Shown here piece by piece: positions 17,413-26,466 of a stretch of 64,000 nt of DNA. Each line of letters begins with the position of its first letter. The stretch's first letter is position 1. Made by a program: the position numbers and the translations under genes. The notes beneath the pieces were generated by a model that was not told where the DNA came from, did not search any database, and worked only from the letters and a program-made list of their open reading frames with translations. The stretch lies in assembly GCA_010672825.2 (NCBI GenBank), contig JAAHFU020000008.1:1-64000 (forward strand), read 5' to 3'. The stretch is from Leptolyngbya sp. SIO1E4. Lineage in GTDB: Bacteria > Cyanobacteriota > Cyanobacteriia > Phormidesmidales > Phormidesmidaceae.

Positions 17413-18024
17413 TCAAACAGCAACGGATACTGCCGTCGGCAGGCCTGCCAAGAAATTACCTAATAGCGCTTTCCCCGCTTCTGTCAAAACACTTTCCGGA
17501 TGAAACTGAACCCCCTGGATATGAGGATAGTCGCGATGGCGTATCCCCATAATGGAGCCATCTTCGACCCAGGCCGTAATTTCTAAAACCTCTGGGCAAG
17601 TCGCAGGTTCAATGACCAAACTGTGATAGCGGGTAGCCGTGAAGGGGGTATCTAGTCCTTGAAAAACCCCTACCCCTGTGTGATGAATCAAGGATGTTTT
17701 ACCGTGCATTAATTCAAGCGCCGACGTAATGGTGCCGCCAAAGACCTGACCAATACTCTGGTGCCCTAGACACACGCCTAAGATAGGAACAGTCTGCCCC
17801 AGCTGTCGAATCACCTCCAGCGAAATGCCTGCATCCTCTGGACGACCAGGGCCTGGGGAAATGACAATACCCTCTGGATTAAGCTTCGCCAAGGCATCCA
17901 CGGTGACTTCGTCATTGCGATACACCCGAATATTACGCGCAGCAGGATACTGATCCCCCAACTCACCCAGATACTGCACGAGGTTATAGGTAAAGCTGTC
18001 GTAGTTATCAATGACTACAATCAT
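17413..18024 (-). CDS. trpG: Anthranilate/aminodeoxychorismate synthase glutamine amidotransferase component
   Basis: 203 residues, usual length for TrpG/PabA. It opens with [19 protein letters not shown]. The glutamine amidotransferase triad is complete: nucleophile Cys in [11 protein letters not shown] and the His-Glu of VQFHPESVL. It provides ammonia from glutamine to anthranilate synthase (tryptophan) and often also to aminodeoxychorismate synthase (folate). No component I gene is next to it, so the pathway cannot be decided here. The dgkA gene ends 12 bases upstream, suggesting a shared transcript with dgkA, ybeY and possibly DUF3285. Confidence 0.93.
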   Translation of the reverse strand: MIVVIDNYDSFTYNLVQYLGELGDQYPAARNIRVYRNDEVTVDALAKLNPEGIVISPGPGRPEDAGISLEVIRQLGQTVPILGVCLGHQSIGQVFGGTITSALELMHGKTSLIHHTGVGVFQGLDTPFTATRYHSLVIEPATCPEVLEITAWVEDGSIMGIRHRDYPHIQGVQFHPESVLTEAGKALLGNFLAGLPTAVSVAV

Positions 18025-18036
18025 TGCCAGTGCTCC

Positions 18037-18510
18037 CTAGGCCAACAAAAAAGGACGCAACACTGCCGCAAGAGGCGGCAAAATCAGGCATCCCCCCACC
18101 AAAATTGCGATCAGGGCAGCAATTAAAACAGCCCCAGCGGCACAGTCTTTTGCGATCTTAGCGAGTTCATGATACGTCTGTTGCACCGTCAAATCGACAA
18201 CCGCTTCCAAGGCCGTGTTAATCAGCTCCAAAGCCATCACAGCTCCACAGGTAAGACCAATAACTGCAATGTGTATGCTGGGTAGCTGTAGAGCAAACCC
18301 AGCACTGATGACGGCTACGCTGGCTCCTACGTGAATCCGAAAGTTTCGTTGGGTGCTGAGGGCATAGTAAATCCCCTGACCGGCATATCGAAAGCTTGCT
18401 CCCAAGTTATGCGCTACCTGCCAAGCGTAGGGGCGCTCTGACGATGTACCCTTTTCGCAATTGCTAGAGGCGTTCGATGACGAGGTTGAAACTGGGGTGG
18501 GAGTAGGCAT
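18037..18510 (-). CDS. dgkA: Diacylglycerol kinase family protein
   Basis: From the ATG at 18510 it has 157 residues; an in-frame TTG at 18591 would add 27 residues with no family similarity. A Ser-rich N-terminal tail is followed by the DgkA fold: SFRYAGQGIYYALSTQRNFRIHVG, three membrane helices, and the conserved ALELINTALEAVVDL. It phosphorylates diacylglycerol or undecaprenol at the membrane. It directly follows ybeY, a common arrangement in bacteria. The function is sure; the start is not. Confidence 0.88.
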   Translation of the reverse strand: MPTPTPVSTSSSNASSNCEKGTSSERPYAWQVAHNLGASFRYAGQGIYYALSTQRNFRIHVGASVAVISAGFALQLPSIHIAVIGLTCGAVMALELINTALEAVVDLTVQQTYHELAKIAKDCAAGAVLIAALIAILVGGCLILPPLAAVLRPFLLA

Positions 18511-18597
18511 GAAACGATAGAGATACAGAAGGATTAATGAGAGTGACGGATTCAAAGGGCTGGCTAAAGAATAGACTCGCTGCAGCCTCAAAATGTG

Positions 18598-19146
18598 TCA
18601 CAACAGGAACGATTCTGTCTGCTCTCGAGAGAAATATGCGGAGTCATCTAGCGATATTCCCGCGCTTGCTAGCAATTCTTGTTGCCGAGACAGCATTTGT
18701 TGCAAATGAGCTTCGTCTGGGTGATCCCACCCTAGAAGATGTAGCAGACCATGGGCTGTAAGCCAGGCAAGTTCTCCTAGTAGAGAGTGACCATGAGCTT
18801 GACATTGCCGTTGAGCCGTTTCTACTGAAATAACCAAATCCCCTAAATCAACGGGAATTTCAGCCAGAACTTCCACCGGCAGAGGCGTATTGTCCAAAGC
18901 CGCAAAAGAAAGCACATCTGTAGGTCGATTTTGTTGACGATAGCGAGCATTAAGAGCCGTAATCACGTTATCTGATGTGAACTGAATGCTTAACTCATAC
19001 GCCCCGATAGGAGAAAGGTCAGGGGCAAGATGCTCCAACCAAACCTGTAACCACCTCTGCCAGTCTTCCAAGGAAGCAAGGGCTTTAACAGTGGCTAGGG
19101 CATCCCCTTGGAAGCTCGTCTCTACCGTTAGCACAGGGATTTTCAC
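18598..19146 (-). CDS. ybeY: Endoribonuclease YbeY, rRNA maturation factor
   Basis: 182 residues. The zinc-binding HxxxHxxxxxH motif is intact as HGLLHLLGWDH near residue 142. The family motif RPTDVLSFA is present as well. YbeY takes part in 16S rRNA 3'-end processing and 70S quality control. It lies between DUF3285 (1 base upstream) and dgkA (in the same direction), so these are one transcription unit. Confidence 0.95.
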   Translation of the reverse strand: MKIPVLTVETSFQGDALATVKALASLEDWQRWLQVWLEHLAPDLSPIGAYELSIQFTSDNVITALNARYRQQNRPTDVLSFAALDNTPLPVEVLAEIPVDLGDLVISVETAQRQCQAHGHSLLGELAWLTAHGLLHLLGWDHPDEAHLQQMLSRQQELLASAGISLDDSAYFSREQTESFLL

Positions 19147-19147
19147 C

Positions 19148-19345
19148 TCAGCGTGTTAGGTAGGAAAGCCCCACCAGCAGTCCGACGAGGCCAATAATGG
19201 TCAGACTGAAGTGAAATAAGGACTTTCCCCCCTTGCGAACCATGTTGCGCATTGCCAGTTTGACGTAACTCGGTGGCGGCTCTTGGGAAACAGAGTCCGC
19301 TGTTGCAGAAGTTGGAATGGGTTCAGTCGCAGGATTTTCGGCCAT
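19148..19345 (-). CDS. DUF3285 small membrane protein
   Basis: 65 residues: a Pro/Thr-rich N-terminus, then PSYVKLAMRNMVRKGGKSLFHF followed by a single membrane helix (about 45-62) in front of YLTR. The pattern is that of DUF3285, a small protein restricted to cyanobacteria with unknown function. The stop is 1 base from the ybeY start, so translation may be coupled. Confidence 0.85.
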   Translation of the reverse strand: MAENPATEPIPTSATADSVSQEPPPSYVKLAMRNMVRKGGKSLFHFSLTIIGLVGLLVGLSYLTR

Positions 19346-19454
19346 AGCAGCATTAAAGGTTGAAGTTTATGTGCGATTGCCCTTCTAACCATACCAACCT
19401 TAGACTGGCAACCACAGTATTCAAGCAGCATCAAACCTGCTTGAGGGTTGAGCG

Positions 19455-20583
19455 TTATCGTGCACCAGCAGTTTCAGTGAGCTGAGGTTCTTGCCGCAAA
19501 TAGGCTTGGATGAAGGGGTCTAGGTCGCCATCCATGACATCATTAATGGCCGTTGTCTCCTCACTAGTTCTGAGATCCTTCACCATCTGGTAAGGGTGGA
19601 ATACATAGTTACGAATTTGATTACCCCAAGCAGCTTCCACCATATCACCGCGAATTTCAGCAATTGCTTGGGCCTGCTGTTCTTGCGCAATAATCAGCAG
19701 TTTAGCTTTTAGCAAAGCTAGGGCCTTTTCTCGGTTTTGCAGTTGCGATCGCTCCTGAGTACAGCGCACCGAAATTCCCGTTGGTAGGTGAGTAATACGG
19801 ACTGCCGTTTCCACCTTGTTCACATTTTGCCCCCCCGCTCCACCAGAACGTGAGGTCTTAATCTCTAAATCTTTTTCAGGGATGTCGACTTCAACCGTTT
19901 GATCGAGAATTGGCATTACCTCAACCCCAGCAAAACTGGTTTGCCGTTTGCCATTAGCATTAAAAGGAGAAATTCTGACCAGGCGGTGAGTACCTTTCTC
20001 TGCTTTAAGGTAACCAAAAGCATGGCGACCCTGAATCTCAAGAGTGGCTGACTTTAGCCCTGCTTCATCTCCTTCAGAAATTTCGACGAGGTCAACCTTG
20101 TAGCCTTGCCGCTCAGCCCAGCGAGTGTACATGCGCAAGAGCATTTCAGCCCAGTCTTGAGCATCGGTTCCACCCGCACCTGCATTAATGGTAAGTACAG
20201 CACCACTTTTGTCATAGGGGCCTGAGAGCAACTGCTGCAGTTCCCATTGATCTAGAGTTCGGGTCAGCTGAGCAAGTGTGCTTTGGGCTTCCCTAAAAAA
20301 CGCCTCGTCGGAGTCTTCCTCAAGCAGCTCCAAAATAGTTTCTGCTTCCTCTAAGTTGGTTTGCCATTGGCTAAGCTGCTCAAGCTGAGTTTTGGAATCG
20401 TTCAGCGCTTGCAGAATCTGTTGCGCCTTTGTTGGTTCATCCCAAAGCGTAGGCTGAGCAGCCATGTTTTCCAAATCTTGGATTTTAGCGGTTATGGCAG
20501 CAACGTCAAAGATAGTCCTGGGCTTTGCCCAGGCGCTGCGTTAAAGTCGCAAGTTCTCGCTTTAAATCGGTGGTATCGAGCAT
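19455..20583 (-). CDS. prfB: Peptide chain release factor 2 (programmed +1 frameshift)
   Basis: The true start is ATG at 20583. Twenty-five codons in that frame ([20 protein letters not shown] and on) lead to CTT TGA C, where a +1 shift joins the main frame at Leu-Asp and continues to the stop at 19455, about 365 residues in total. The main part contains the GGQ loop ([15 protein letters not shown]) that triggers peptide release, and SPF for the stop-codon recognition region ([11 protein letters not shown]). RF2 reads UGA and UAA. An automated start at the internal ATG (20474-20472) would lose the N-terminus. The gene is followed closely by DUF3285, 109 bases away on the same strand. Confidence 0.95.
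20505..20515 (-). promoter_or_regulatory. prfB autoregulatory frameshift site
   Basis: On the minus strand the sequence reads CAGGACTATCTTTGAC. The UGA at 20508-20506 is the 26th codon, the same position as in E. coli. CTTTGAC is the conserved slippery site. The usual upstream internal Shine-Dalgarno is reduced to CAGGA. When RF2 is scarce, the ribosome pauses at UGA and shifts, so RF2 controls its own synthesis. Confidence 0.93.
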
Positions 20584-21100
20584 AGTGCTTATCACAGTGT
20601 TGCGCAGTAATTCATGCTAAAGCGAGAACTCGATATCAGCAACTAGGGTGACTTGCCTTAACGTCTTGACAAAGGTACGCCATGGAATCACTGATACACG
20701 TTTGAAACTCCGTTTAAGTGATGTCATGAAATGATAATGGGTACGCTGAATTGACGCTAAGAACCAGGATTTAAGAAGGAAATGCCGTCTCCCATAGCAC
20801 TAAAATTTGGGAGTATAAATGCATAAGTAGAGACGCTTACAGTTGCTTCATACTTGCATACCGAATATGAAGAGGTCTCGATTTTTTAATAGGTTTTTCC
20901 GGATATCTCTAGCGCTTTTCTAGAATTTGAGCAAAATCACGCAACGATTAGCGCGATCTTGATGAAAGCTGAGAGCCTTGTAAATCAGTCTTGAACAAAT
21001 TGCTTTCAAAATGTATTCCGCAGATATACGGAGTCTTTCTAAGTAGCCCTCTCAGAGTCCCGTGAAACAACTATGGTTGCAACGAGAGGAGATATCGACA
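20584..21100. other. Long intergenic region upstream of the sigma factor gene
   Basis: 517 bases between the divergent prfB and sigma factor genes, with no gene recognised. It must carry both promoters, and its length suggests complex control or a long leader for the sigma factor. No obvious hairpin series or riboswitch was found by eye. Confidence 0.5.
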
Positions 21101-21142
21101 ATGAATCCAGTTCCCGAAACGTGTCGCTCTAACGCAAGGTAA
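21101..21142 (+). CDS. Possible 13-codon upstream reading frame before the sigma factor gene
   Basis: ATG AAT CCA GTT and on to TAA encodes MNPVPETCRSNAR. AGAGGAG at 21085-21091 precedes it by 9 bases, a better ribosome site than that of the sigma factor itself (AGGA, 5 bases before 21153). It ends 10 bases before the sigma factor ATG, in another frame. It could be a leader peptide that couples or attenuates translation; chance cannot be excluded. Confidence 0.4.
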   Translation: MNPVPETCRSNAR

Positions 21143-21152
21143 TTCTAGGAAT

Positions 21153-21938
21153 ATGGCTGACCAAACCTCTTCTCTTCGTTCTCGCGGTATGGAGCTGCTC
21201 ATGGCTTACAAGCAAGAGCCCTCCATTCAGCTGCGCAATCGCTTGGTTCGGTTAAATGCTGGGTTAGTTAGAAAAATTGCTCATCGTGTCAGTCATCAGT
21301 GCTCCGAACCTTATGAGGATCTTGAGCAAATTGGCTATCTCGGGCTGATTCGCGCTATCGAGCGCTTCAATCCGAGCCAGGGGTGCGCATTTAGCTCCTT
21401 TGCCGTGCCTTATATCCGAGGAGAAATGCTGCACTTTCTACGAGATCGGGGAACAACCGTTAAGATTCCCCGTCGCTGGCAGGATCTACAGAAAGAAGCG
21501 CAAAAGCGACAGGGTGAGCTGATTCGTCAATTAGGGCGGCAACCCAGCGATGCCGAGATGGCCCAAGTCCTTCAAGTTTCCATTGAAGAATGGCGCGAAG
21601 TGAAAATGGCCAACAAAAATCGCATGCTTTTGAGTCTGGACGCCACTGTTTGCCAGCAAGTTGACTCAAACATCACTTTGGGAGATACCCTGCCGGATAC
21701 TTACTACCAGCGGATGCAAGCGTTGGAAGAAGATCGTCAGCAGCTGCAGCGGGCCATGGCTCAACTGGAAGAAAAGACGCGATCAGCGATCGAATATGTT
21801 TTCTTCAGCGGATTATCCCGTAAGGAAGTCGCCGAACGCATTGGGGTAAGCCCGATGACGGTTACTCGCCGCATTCAACGGGGCATTGACCAGATGATTG
21901 CGTTCTTACAACCTCAAGCGATGCAAACCGAACCCTAA
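21153..21938 (+). CDS. sigF: RNA polymerase sigma factor, SigF-like (group 3)
   Basis: 261 residues. Region 2 is clear (LRNRLVRLNAGLVRKIAHR, EPYEDLEQIGYLGLIRAIERF), region 3 includes VKIPRRWQDLQKE, and region 4 ends with an HTH (LSRKEVAERIGVSPMTVTRRI). The order and length fit the SigF/SigB-type group 3 factors of cyanobacteria, which control motility, pili and stress genes. It is monocistronic, with a terminator-like hairpin after it. No anti-sigma gene is adjacent. The symbol is by similarity of pattern. Confidence 0.85.
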   Translation: MADQTSSLRSRGMELLMAYKQEPSIQLRNRLVRLNAGLVRKIAHRVSHQCSEPYEDLEQIGYLGLIRAIERFNPSQGCAFSSFAVPYIRGEMLHFLRDRGTTVKIPRRWQDLQKEAQKRQGELIRQLGRQPSDAEMAQVLQVSIEEWREVKMANKNRMLLSLDATVCQQVDSNITLGDTLPDTYYQRMQALEEDRQQLQRAMAQLEEKTRSAIEYVFFSGLSRKEVAERIGVSPMTVTRRIQRGIDQMIAFLQPQAMQTEP

Positions 21939-22358
21939 GTTGTTTGCTTTAAGGTCATTTCGACTAAGACAGTAAGTGAGAGCGACCTAACTTGCGTGTA
22001 GGGGCTAATGGAGGTGGGGAAGAATTCCGTGCCTCCTTTTTGCTGTACCTGTAAGATCACACCTCGGAAATGCTAGTTTATTGAACTGCCTCTTAAACTG
22101 AATTGCCTCAGAGTACCGAAACTGCCTTAGCGTACCGCCGCAGAAATTGCTCCCTGAGCATTCATGAGCCAGGAATTAGTCTTTCGTTTTAAGAGTGTCT
22201 ATTGATAAAAATAAATGAATTCAATGGAAAAGTGGAATGATCCCGTAAAAAAAGCAGGGAGTCTGCCTTGTGGATGAAAATCAAAGTCTAGGCTTGTGTC
22301 AGAATGTAGTCGGTTTTGCCAGCCTGTTGCTGACAACAGTGGAGTAGGCATTGGAAGC
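21939..22358. other. Intergenic region between the sigma factor gene and ndhF
   Basis: After the terminator at 22010-22041 there is about 300 bases with loosely repeated AACTGCCT and GTACCG words but no gene. It should contain the ndhF promoter. A GTG-initiated extension of ndhF from 22296 is unlikely. Confidence 0.5.
22010..22041 (+). terminator. Intrinsic terminator of the sigma factor gene
   Basis: GGAGG (22010-22014) pairs with CCTCC (22032-22036), and GGAA with TTCC inside; TTTTT follows at once (22037-22041). Confidence 0.7.
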
Positions 22359-24449
22359 ATGGAATCAATTGAGGCAATTTATGAATACGCCTGGCTTGTG
22401 CCTGTCTTGCCTTTGGTCGGTGCGGCGATCGTAGGCGTTGGTCTGATTAGTTACAGTCAGACCACAAGCACTTTGCGGCGTCCTTCGGCCGTCTTTATCG
22501 TGTCGTTAACGGGGGCAGCAATGGTGCTGTCCTTTTTGCTGTTCTTCAGCCAGTTACAAGGACACGACGCTTACACTCGCACCATTGAGTGGGCATCAGC
22601 CGGAGATTTTCGCTTAACGATGGGATATACCCTCGATCACCTGGCATCGTTGATGCTAGTGATCGTGACGACGGTTGCGTTTTTGGTCATGGTTTACACC
22701 GATGGCTACATGGCGCATGACCCAGGCTACGTTCGCTTCTACGCATATTTGAGCTTGTTTAGTTCTTCGATGTTGGGGCTGGTGATTAGCCCTAACCTAT
22801 TACAGGTCTATGTGTTTTGGGAGCTAGTGGGTATGTGTTCTTACCTACTCATTGGTTTCTGGTACGAGCGTAAGGCAGCTGCAGACGCTTGCCAAAAGGC
22901 GTTTATTGTTAACCGGGTGGGTGACTTTGGGCTGCTATTAGGGATGCTGGCAATCTTTTGGGCTACCGGCAGCTTTGAGTTTGAGGTGATGGGCGATCGC
23001 CTCACGGAACTGGTTGCCAATGGGAGCCTGACCGCAAGCTTGGTCTCTATTTTTGCCATCTTGGTCTTTCTGGGGCCAGTGGCAAAGTCTGCCCAGTTTC
23101 CTCTACATGTCTGGCTGCCTGACGCGATGGAAGGCCCAACTCCAATTTCTGCTCTCATCCACGCAGCAACGATGGTGGCAGCTGGGGTTTTTCTGGTAGC
23201 CCGCATGTTCCCAGTTTTTGAAGAGCTCCCCACTGTAATGAGTGTGGTTGCTTGGACAGGGGCCTTTACGGCTTTCATGGGAGCCAGTATCGCGATTACC
23301 CAAAATGACATCAAGAAAGGATTGGCCTATTCCACCATGTCCCAGCTAGGCTATATGGTCATGGCGATGGGCGTTGGAGCTTACGGGGCTGGCTTATTTC
23401 ACTTGATGACCCATGCTTATTTCAAAGCCATGCTGTTTTTGGGATCCGGCTCAGTCATCCACGGAATGGAGGAGGTTGTAGGACATGATGCGGTTTTAGC
23501 GCAAGATATGCGTCTGATGGGCGGCCTACGGAAATATATGCCCATCACAGCCCTCACTTTCTTGATAGGAACCTTAGCAATCTGTGGTATTCCGCCGTTT
23601 GCTGGTTTCTGGTCTAAGGACGAAATCTTAGGATCTACTTTTGCTGCCAGTCCAGTCCTTTGGGCAGTGGGTTGGCTCACCGCTGGGATCACCGCCTTCT
23701 ATATGTTCCGAATGTACTTCTCTACATTTGAAGGGGAATTCCGCGGCACGGACAAAGGCATTCAGCTACAGCTAAAACGGGAGCAGCTGATGGCGATGGG
23801 GGCTTCCTTAGGGCCTGGAGCCATGAACCCTCAAGAGCTGACTTTAGAGGCAGACAAACATGATGATCCTGAACATCATCACTGCGAGACGCCTCACGAG
23901 TCGCCCTTATCAATGACCTTTCCCCTTGTCATGCTGGCAGTGCCGTCGATTCTGATTGGCTTGGTGGGCACCCCATTTATGAACTATTTTGAGGCATTCA
24001 TCCATCCGCCTGGAGAGATGGTTGAGGCCCTGCCACCTTTGTCTGAGTCATTGGAAACTTTTGACTGGCATGAGTTTCTGCTGATGGGCGGATCTTCCGT
24101 CGGGATTGGCCTGATTGGGATCACCCTGGCAGTCTTGATGTACCGCACTAAAAAGGTTGACCCAGCCGCGATCGCTGACAGCATCAAACCCTTGTACCAA
24201 CTCTCTAAGAACAAGTGGTATATCGATGAGATTTATGATGTTGTCTTTGTCAAAGGCTGCCGCAACCTCGCAAAGCAGGTGCTTGAAGTAGACATCCGCA
24301 TCGTGGATGGCGTTGTTAACCTAGCGGGCTTTGTCACGCTGATTACCGGGGAAGGATTAAAGTACCTAGAAAACGGGCGCGCTCAGTTCTACGCCTTGAT
24401 TGTGTTCGGTGCAGTTCTTGGGCTAGTGCTGTTGTCAGGCATAACGTAG
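22359..24449 (+). CDS. ndhF: NAD(P)H-quinone oxidoreductase subunit 5 (NDH-1 chain 5)
   Basis: I start at ATG 22359 (MESIEAIYEYAWLVPVLPL); the frame opens at 22296 but the extra 21 residues are Cys-rich and unlike the family. About 696 residues with the many membrane helices of the proton-pumping antiporter-like subunit: LQVYVFWELVGMCSYLLIGFW, the quinone/Na-H antiporter signature around HVWLPDAMEGPTPISALIHAATMVAAGVFL, and a long lateral helix at the end. It belongs to the L-type NDH-1 of cyanobacteria (respiration and cyclic electron flow). ndhD follows 215 bases later, as is common. Confidence 0.95.
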   Translation: MESIEAIYEYAWLVPVLPLVGAAIVGVGLISYSQTTSTLRRPSAVFIVSLTGAAMVLSFLLFFSQLQGHDAYTRTIEWASAGDFRLTMGYTLDHLASLMLVIVTTVAFLVMVYTDGYMAHDPGYVRFYAYLSLFSSSMLGLVISPNLLQVYVFWELVGMCSYLLIGFWYERKAAADACQKAFIVNRVGDFGLLLGMLAIFWATGSFEFEVMGDRLTELVANGSLTASLVSIFAILVFLGPVAKSAQFPLHVWLPDAMEGPTPISALIHAATMVAAGVFLVARMFPVFEELPTVMSVVAWTGAFTAFMGASIAITQNDIKKGLAYSTMSQLGYMVMAMGVGAYGAGLFHLMTHAYFKAMLFLGSGSVIHGMEEVVGHDAVLAQDMRLMGGLRKYMPITALTFLIGTLAICGIPPFAGFWSKDEILGSTFAASPVLWAVGWLTAGITAFYMFRMYFSTFEGEFRGTDKGIQLQLKREQLMAMGASLGPGAMNPQELTLEADKHDDPEHHHCETPHESPLSMTFPLVMLAVPSILIGLVGTPFMNYFEAFIHPPGEMVEALPPLSESLETFDWHEFLLMGGSSVGIGLIGITLAVLMYRTKKVDPAAIADSIKPLYQLSKNKWYIDEIYDVVFVKGCRNLAKQVLEVDIRIVDGVVNLAGFVTLITGEGLKYLENGRAQFYALIVFGAVLGLVLLSGIT

Positions 24450-24462
24450 CTGAAGCCTGATC

Positions 24463-24496
24463 TATCAGGGCTAGCATGCTTGTGCTAGCCCTGATA
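24463..24496. terminator. 14-bp perfect hairpin between ndhF and ndhD
   Basis: TATCAGGGCTAGCA, loop TGCTTG, TGCTAGCCCTGATA. No T-tract follows directly. It may partly terminate the ndhF transcript or stabilise its 3' end, lowering or separating ndhD expression. Confidence 0.6.
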
Positions 24497-24664
24497 ACCC
24501 TGAGAATTTTTCCCTTCAGATTAAAAACTTGTTGTGATTTCTTCTGCGTTGGAAGATCAGCCTTTACAGTCATCTGTAGAAAAGCGCCCAAGTCTTGCCC
24601 AGGTCAGGTAGTCTGACCCATTCATTCTCAAGCCGTTTTTTCAAACAGCTATTAGATTTCTCCT

Positions 24665-26251
24665 ATGGAACTTGCTCAATTTCCCTGGTTGACCGTTACA
24701 GTGCTGCTTCCCATTACCGCAGCACTGTTGATCCCTTTTATTCCAGATAAAGACGGACGCACTGTGCGGTGGTACGCCTTGACTGTAGGACTCATCGATT
24801 TTGTCCTGCTGGTTGCTGCCTTTTACCTGGAATATGACTTCAGCGGTTCGGGTTTACAGCTCGTTGAGAGCTACACATGGGTATCACAACTAGATTTGAA
24901 ATGGTCCGTGGGTGCTGATGGTCTATCCATGCCACTGATTTTGCTAACAGGGTTCATCACTACCTTGGCAATTCTGGCATCCTGGCCCGTAACCCTGAAA
25001 CCAAAGCTTTTCTATTTTTTAATGCTAGCGATGTACAGCGGCCAGCTGGGGGTGTTTGCGGTACAGGATATGCTGCTCTTTTTCTTTATGTGGGAACTTG
25101 AGCTCATTCCGGTTTACCTGTTGCTGTCAATTTGGGGCGGAAAAAAGCGTCTCTATGCAGCCACCAAGTTTATTCTCTACACGGCAGGGGGATCCCTCTT
25201 TATCTTAGTGGCGGCGCTGGCAATGGCCTTCTATGGCGATGCTGTCACCTTCGATATGAGTTTGCTGTCGGCTAAGGACTATAGCGTCAAGTTTCAGCTC
25301 TTCATGTATGTGGCGTTTATCATTGCTTATGCCGTTAAACTCCCTATCTTTCCGCTACACACTTGGCTGCCGGATGCCCACGGTGAGGCAACCGCTCCCG
25401 TTCATATGCTGCTGGCAGGGATCTTGCTCAAAATGGGAGGGTACGCCATCATTCGTATGAACGTAGGGATGCTACCCGATGCCCATGCCATCTTCGCCCC
25501 TGTACTCATCATTTTCGGCATTATCAATATTATCTACGCGGCACTAACCTCCTTTGCCCAGCGCAACTTGAAGCGCAAGATTGCATATTCCTCGATTTCT
25601 CACATGGGATTTGTGATTATTGGCCTAGCGTCCTTTACGAATCTGGGGCTGAGTGGTGCGGTACTGCAGATGGTCTCCCATGGGTTAATTGGGGCAAGTC
25701 TGTTTTTCTTGGTGGGAGCAACCTACGATCGCACCCATACTCTCATCCTCAATGAAATGGGTGGCGTTGGGAAAAAAATGCCGAAGATCTTTGCGATGTT
25801 TACCGCTTGCTCATTGGCCTCGCTGGCGCTTCCTGGCATGAGTGGTTTTGTTGCAGAATTGATGGTGTTTGTAGGGTTTGCGACCAGTGACGCTTACTCT
25901 TTTACCTTCAAGCTCATTACGGTCATTCTGATGGCGGTAGGGGTAGTCTTAACCCCGATCTACTTGCTGTCTATGCTCCGGGAAATTTTCTATGGCCCTG
26001 AGAATCATGACTTGGTAGAACACGAAAAGCTCATTGATGCGGAGCCCCGTGAGGTCTTCATCATTGCATGTTTGTTGGTGCCTATCATCGGCTTTGGGCT
26101 GTATCCAAAATTGCTCACTCAAATCTATGACGCGACCACCCTGGCATTAACCGATACGCTCAGAGAGCGCGCCTTCGTGTCCTCTGAAAAGGCGCCTCCT
26201 CTGGCATTATTGCCTGCCTTTCAAGCCCCTGACATTCCAACTCAGCCGTAG
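24665..26251 (+). CDS. ndhD: NAD(P)H-quinone oxidoreductase subunit 4 (NDH-1 chain 4)
   Basis: 528 residues with about fourteen membrane helices. Family features include [59 protein letters not shown] and [15 protein letters not shown]. The conserved glutamate and lysines of the proton channel are present. Together with NdhF it forms the distal pumping part of NDH-1. Pairing with this NdhF type suggests the NdhD1/NdhF1 respiratory form rather than the CO2-uptake form, although cyanobacteria have several copies and the subtype is inferred. Confidence 0.95.
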   Translation: MELAQFPWLTVTVLLPITAALLIPFIPDKDGRTVRWYALTVGLIDFVLLVAAFYLEYDFSGSGLQLVESYTWVSQLDLKWSVGADGLSMPLILLTGFITTLAILASWPVTLKPKLFYFLMLAMYSGQLGVFAVQDMLLFFFMWELELIPVYLLLSIWGGKKRLYAATKFILYTAGGSLFILVAALAMAFYGDAVTFDMSLLSAKDYSVKFQLFMYVAFIIAYAVKLPIFPLHTWLPDAHGEATAPVHMLLAGILLKMGGYAIIRMNVGMLPDAHAIFAPVLIIFGIINIIYAALTSFAQRNLKRKIAYSSISHMGFVIIGLASFTNLGLSGAVLQMVSHGLIGASLFFLVGATYDRTHTLILNEMGGVGKKMPKIFAMFTACSLASLALPGMSGFVAELMVFVGFATSDAYSFTFKLITVILMAVGVVLTPIYLLSMLREIFYGPENHDLVEHEKLIDAEPREVFIIACLLVPIIGFGLYPKLLTQIYDATTLALTDTLRERAFVSSEKAPPLALLPAFQAPDIPTQP

Positions 26252-26305
26252 AGCAAGCAATGACCGTTGCCGCGTAGGAACGTCTCCACAACAGACAATA
26301 ATAAA

Positions 26306-26344
26306 AATTCCCTGATGTCAGACACCCTGCTGAATCAGGGAATT
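26306..26344 (+). terminator. Hairpin after ndhD
   Basis: AATTCCCTGAT (26306-26316) pairs perfectly with ATCAGGGAATT (26334-26344) over a 17-base loop; CTGTTG follows. It probably ends the ndhD transcript. Confidence 0.6.
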
Positions 26345-26466
26345 CTGTTGTAGATCACAGAGATTATCCTGGTTTTTAGCAGATATTAAGACAAGGCTCA
26401 TAAACCGGATAGGCGTGCTGTGGTTCAGTATCTAGTTAAAGACAACTCAACACTTTTTAGAGAACG

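Noticed and set aside
18511-18591. 27-codon N-terminal extension of dgkA from TTG
   Set aside because: It lacks family similarity and a ribosome site; the ATG at 18510 is a better start.
22296-22358. 21-codon N-terminal extension of ndhF from an alternative start
   Set aside because: The extra residues are unlike NdhF, which normally begins close to a YAWLVP-type segment.
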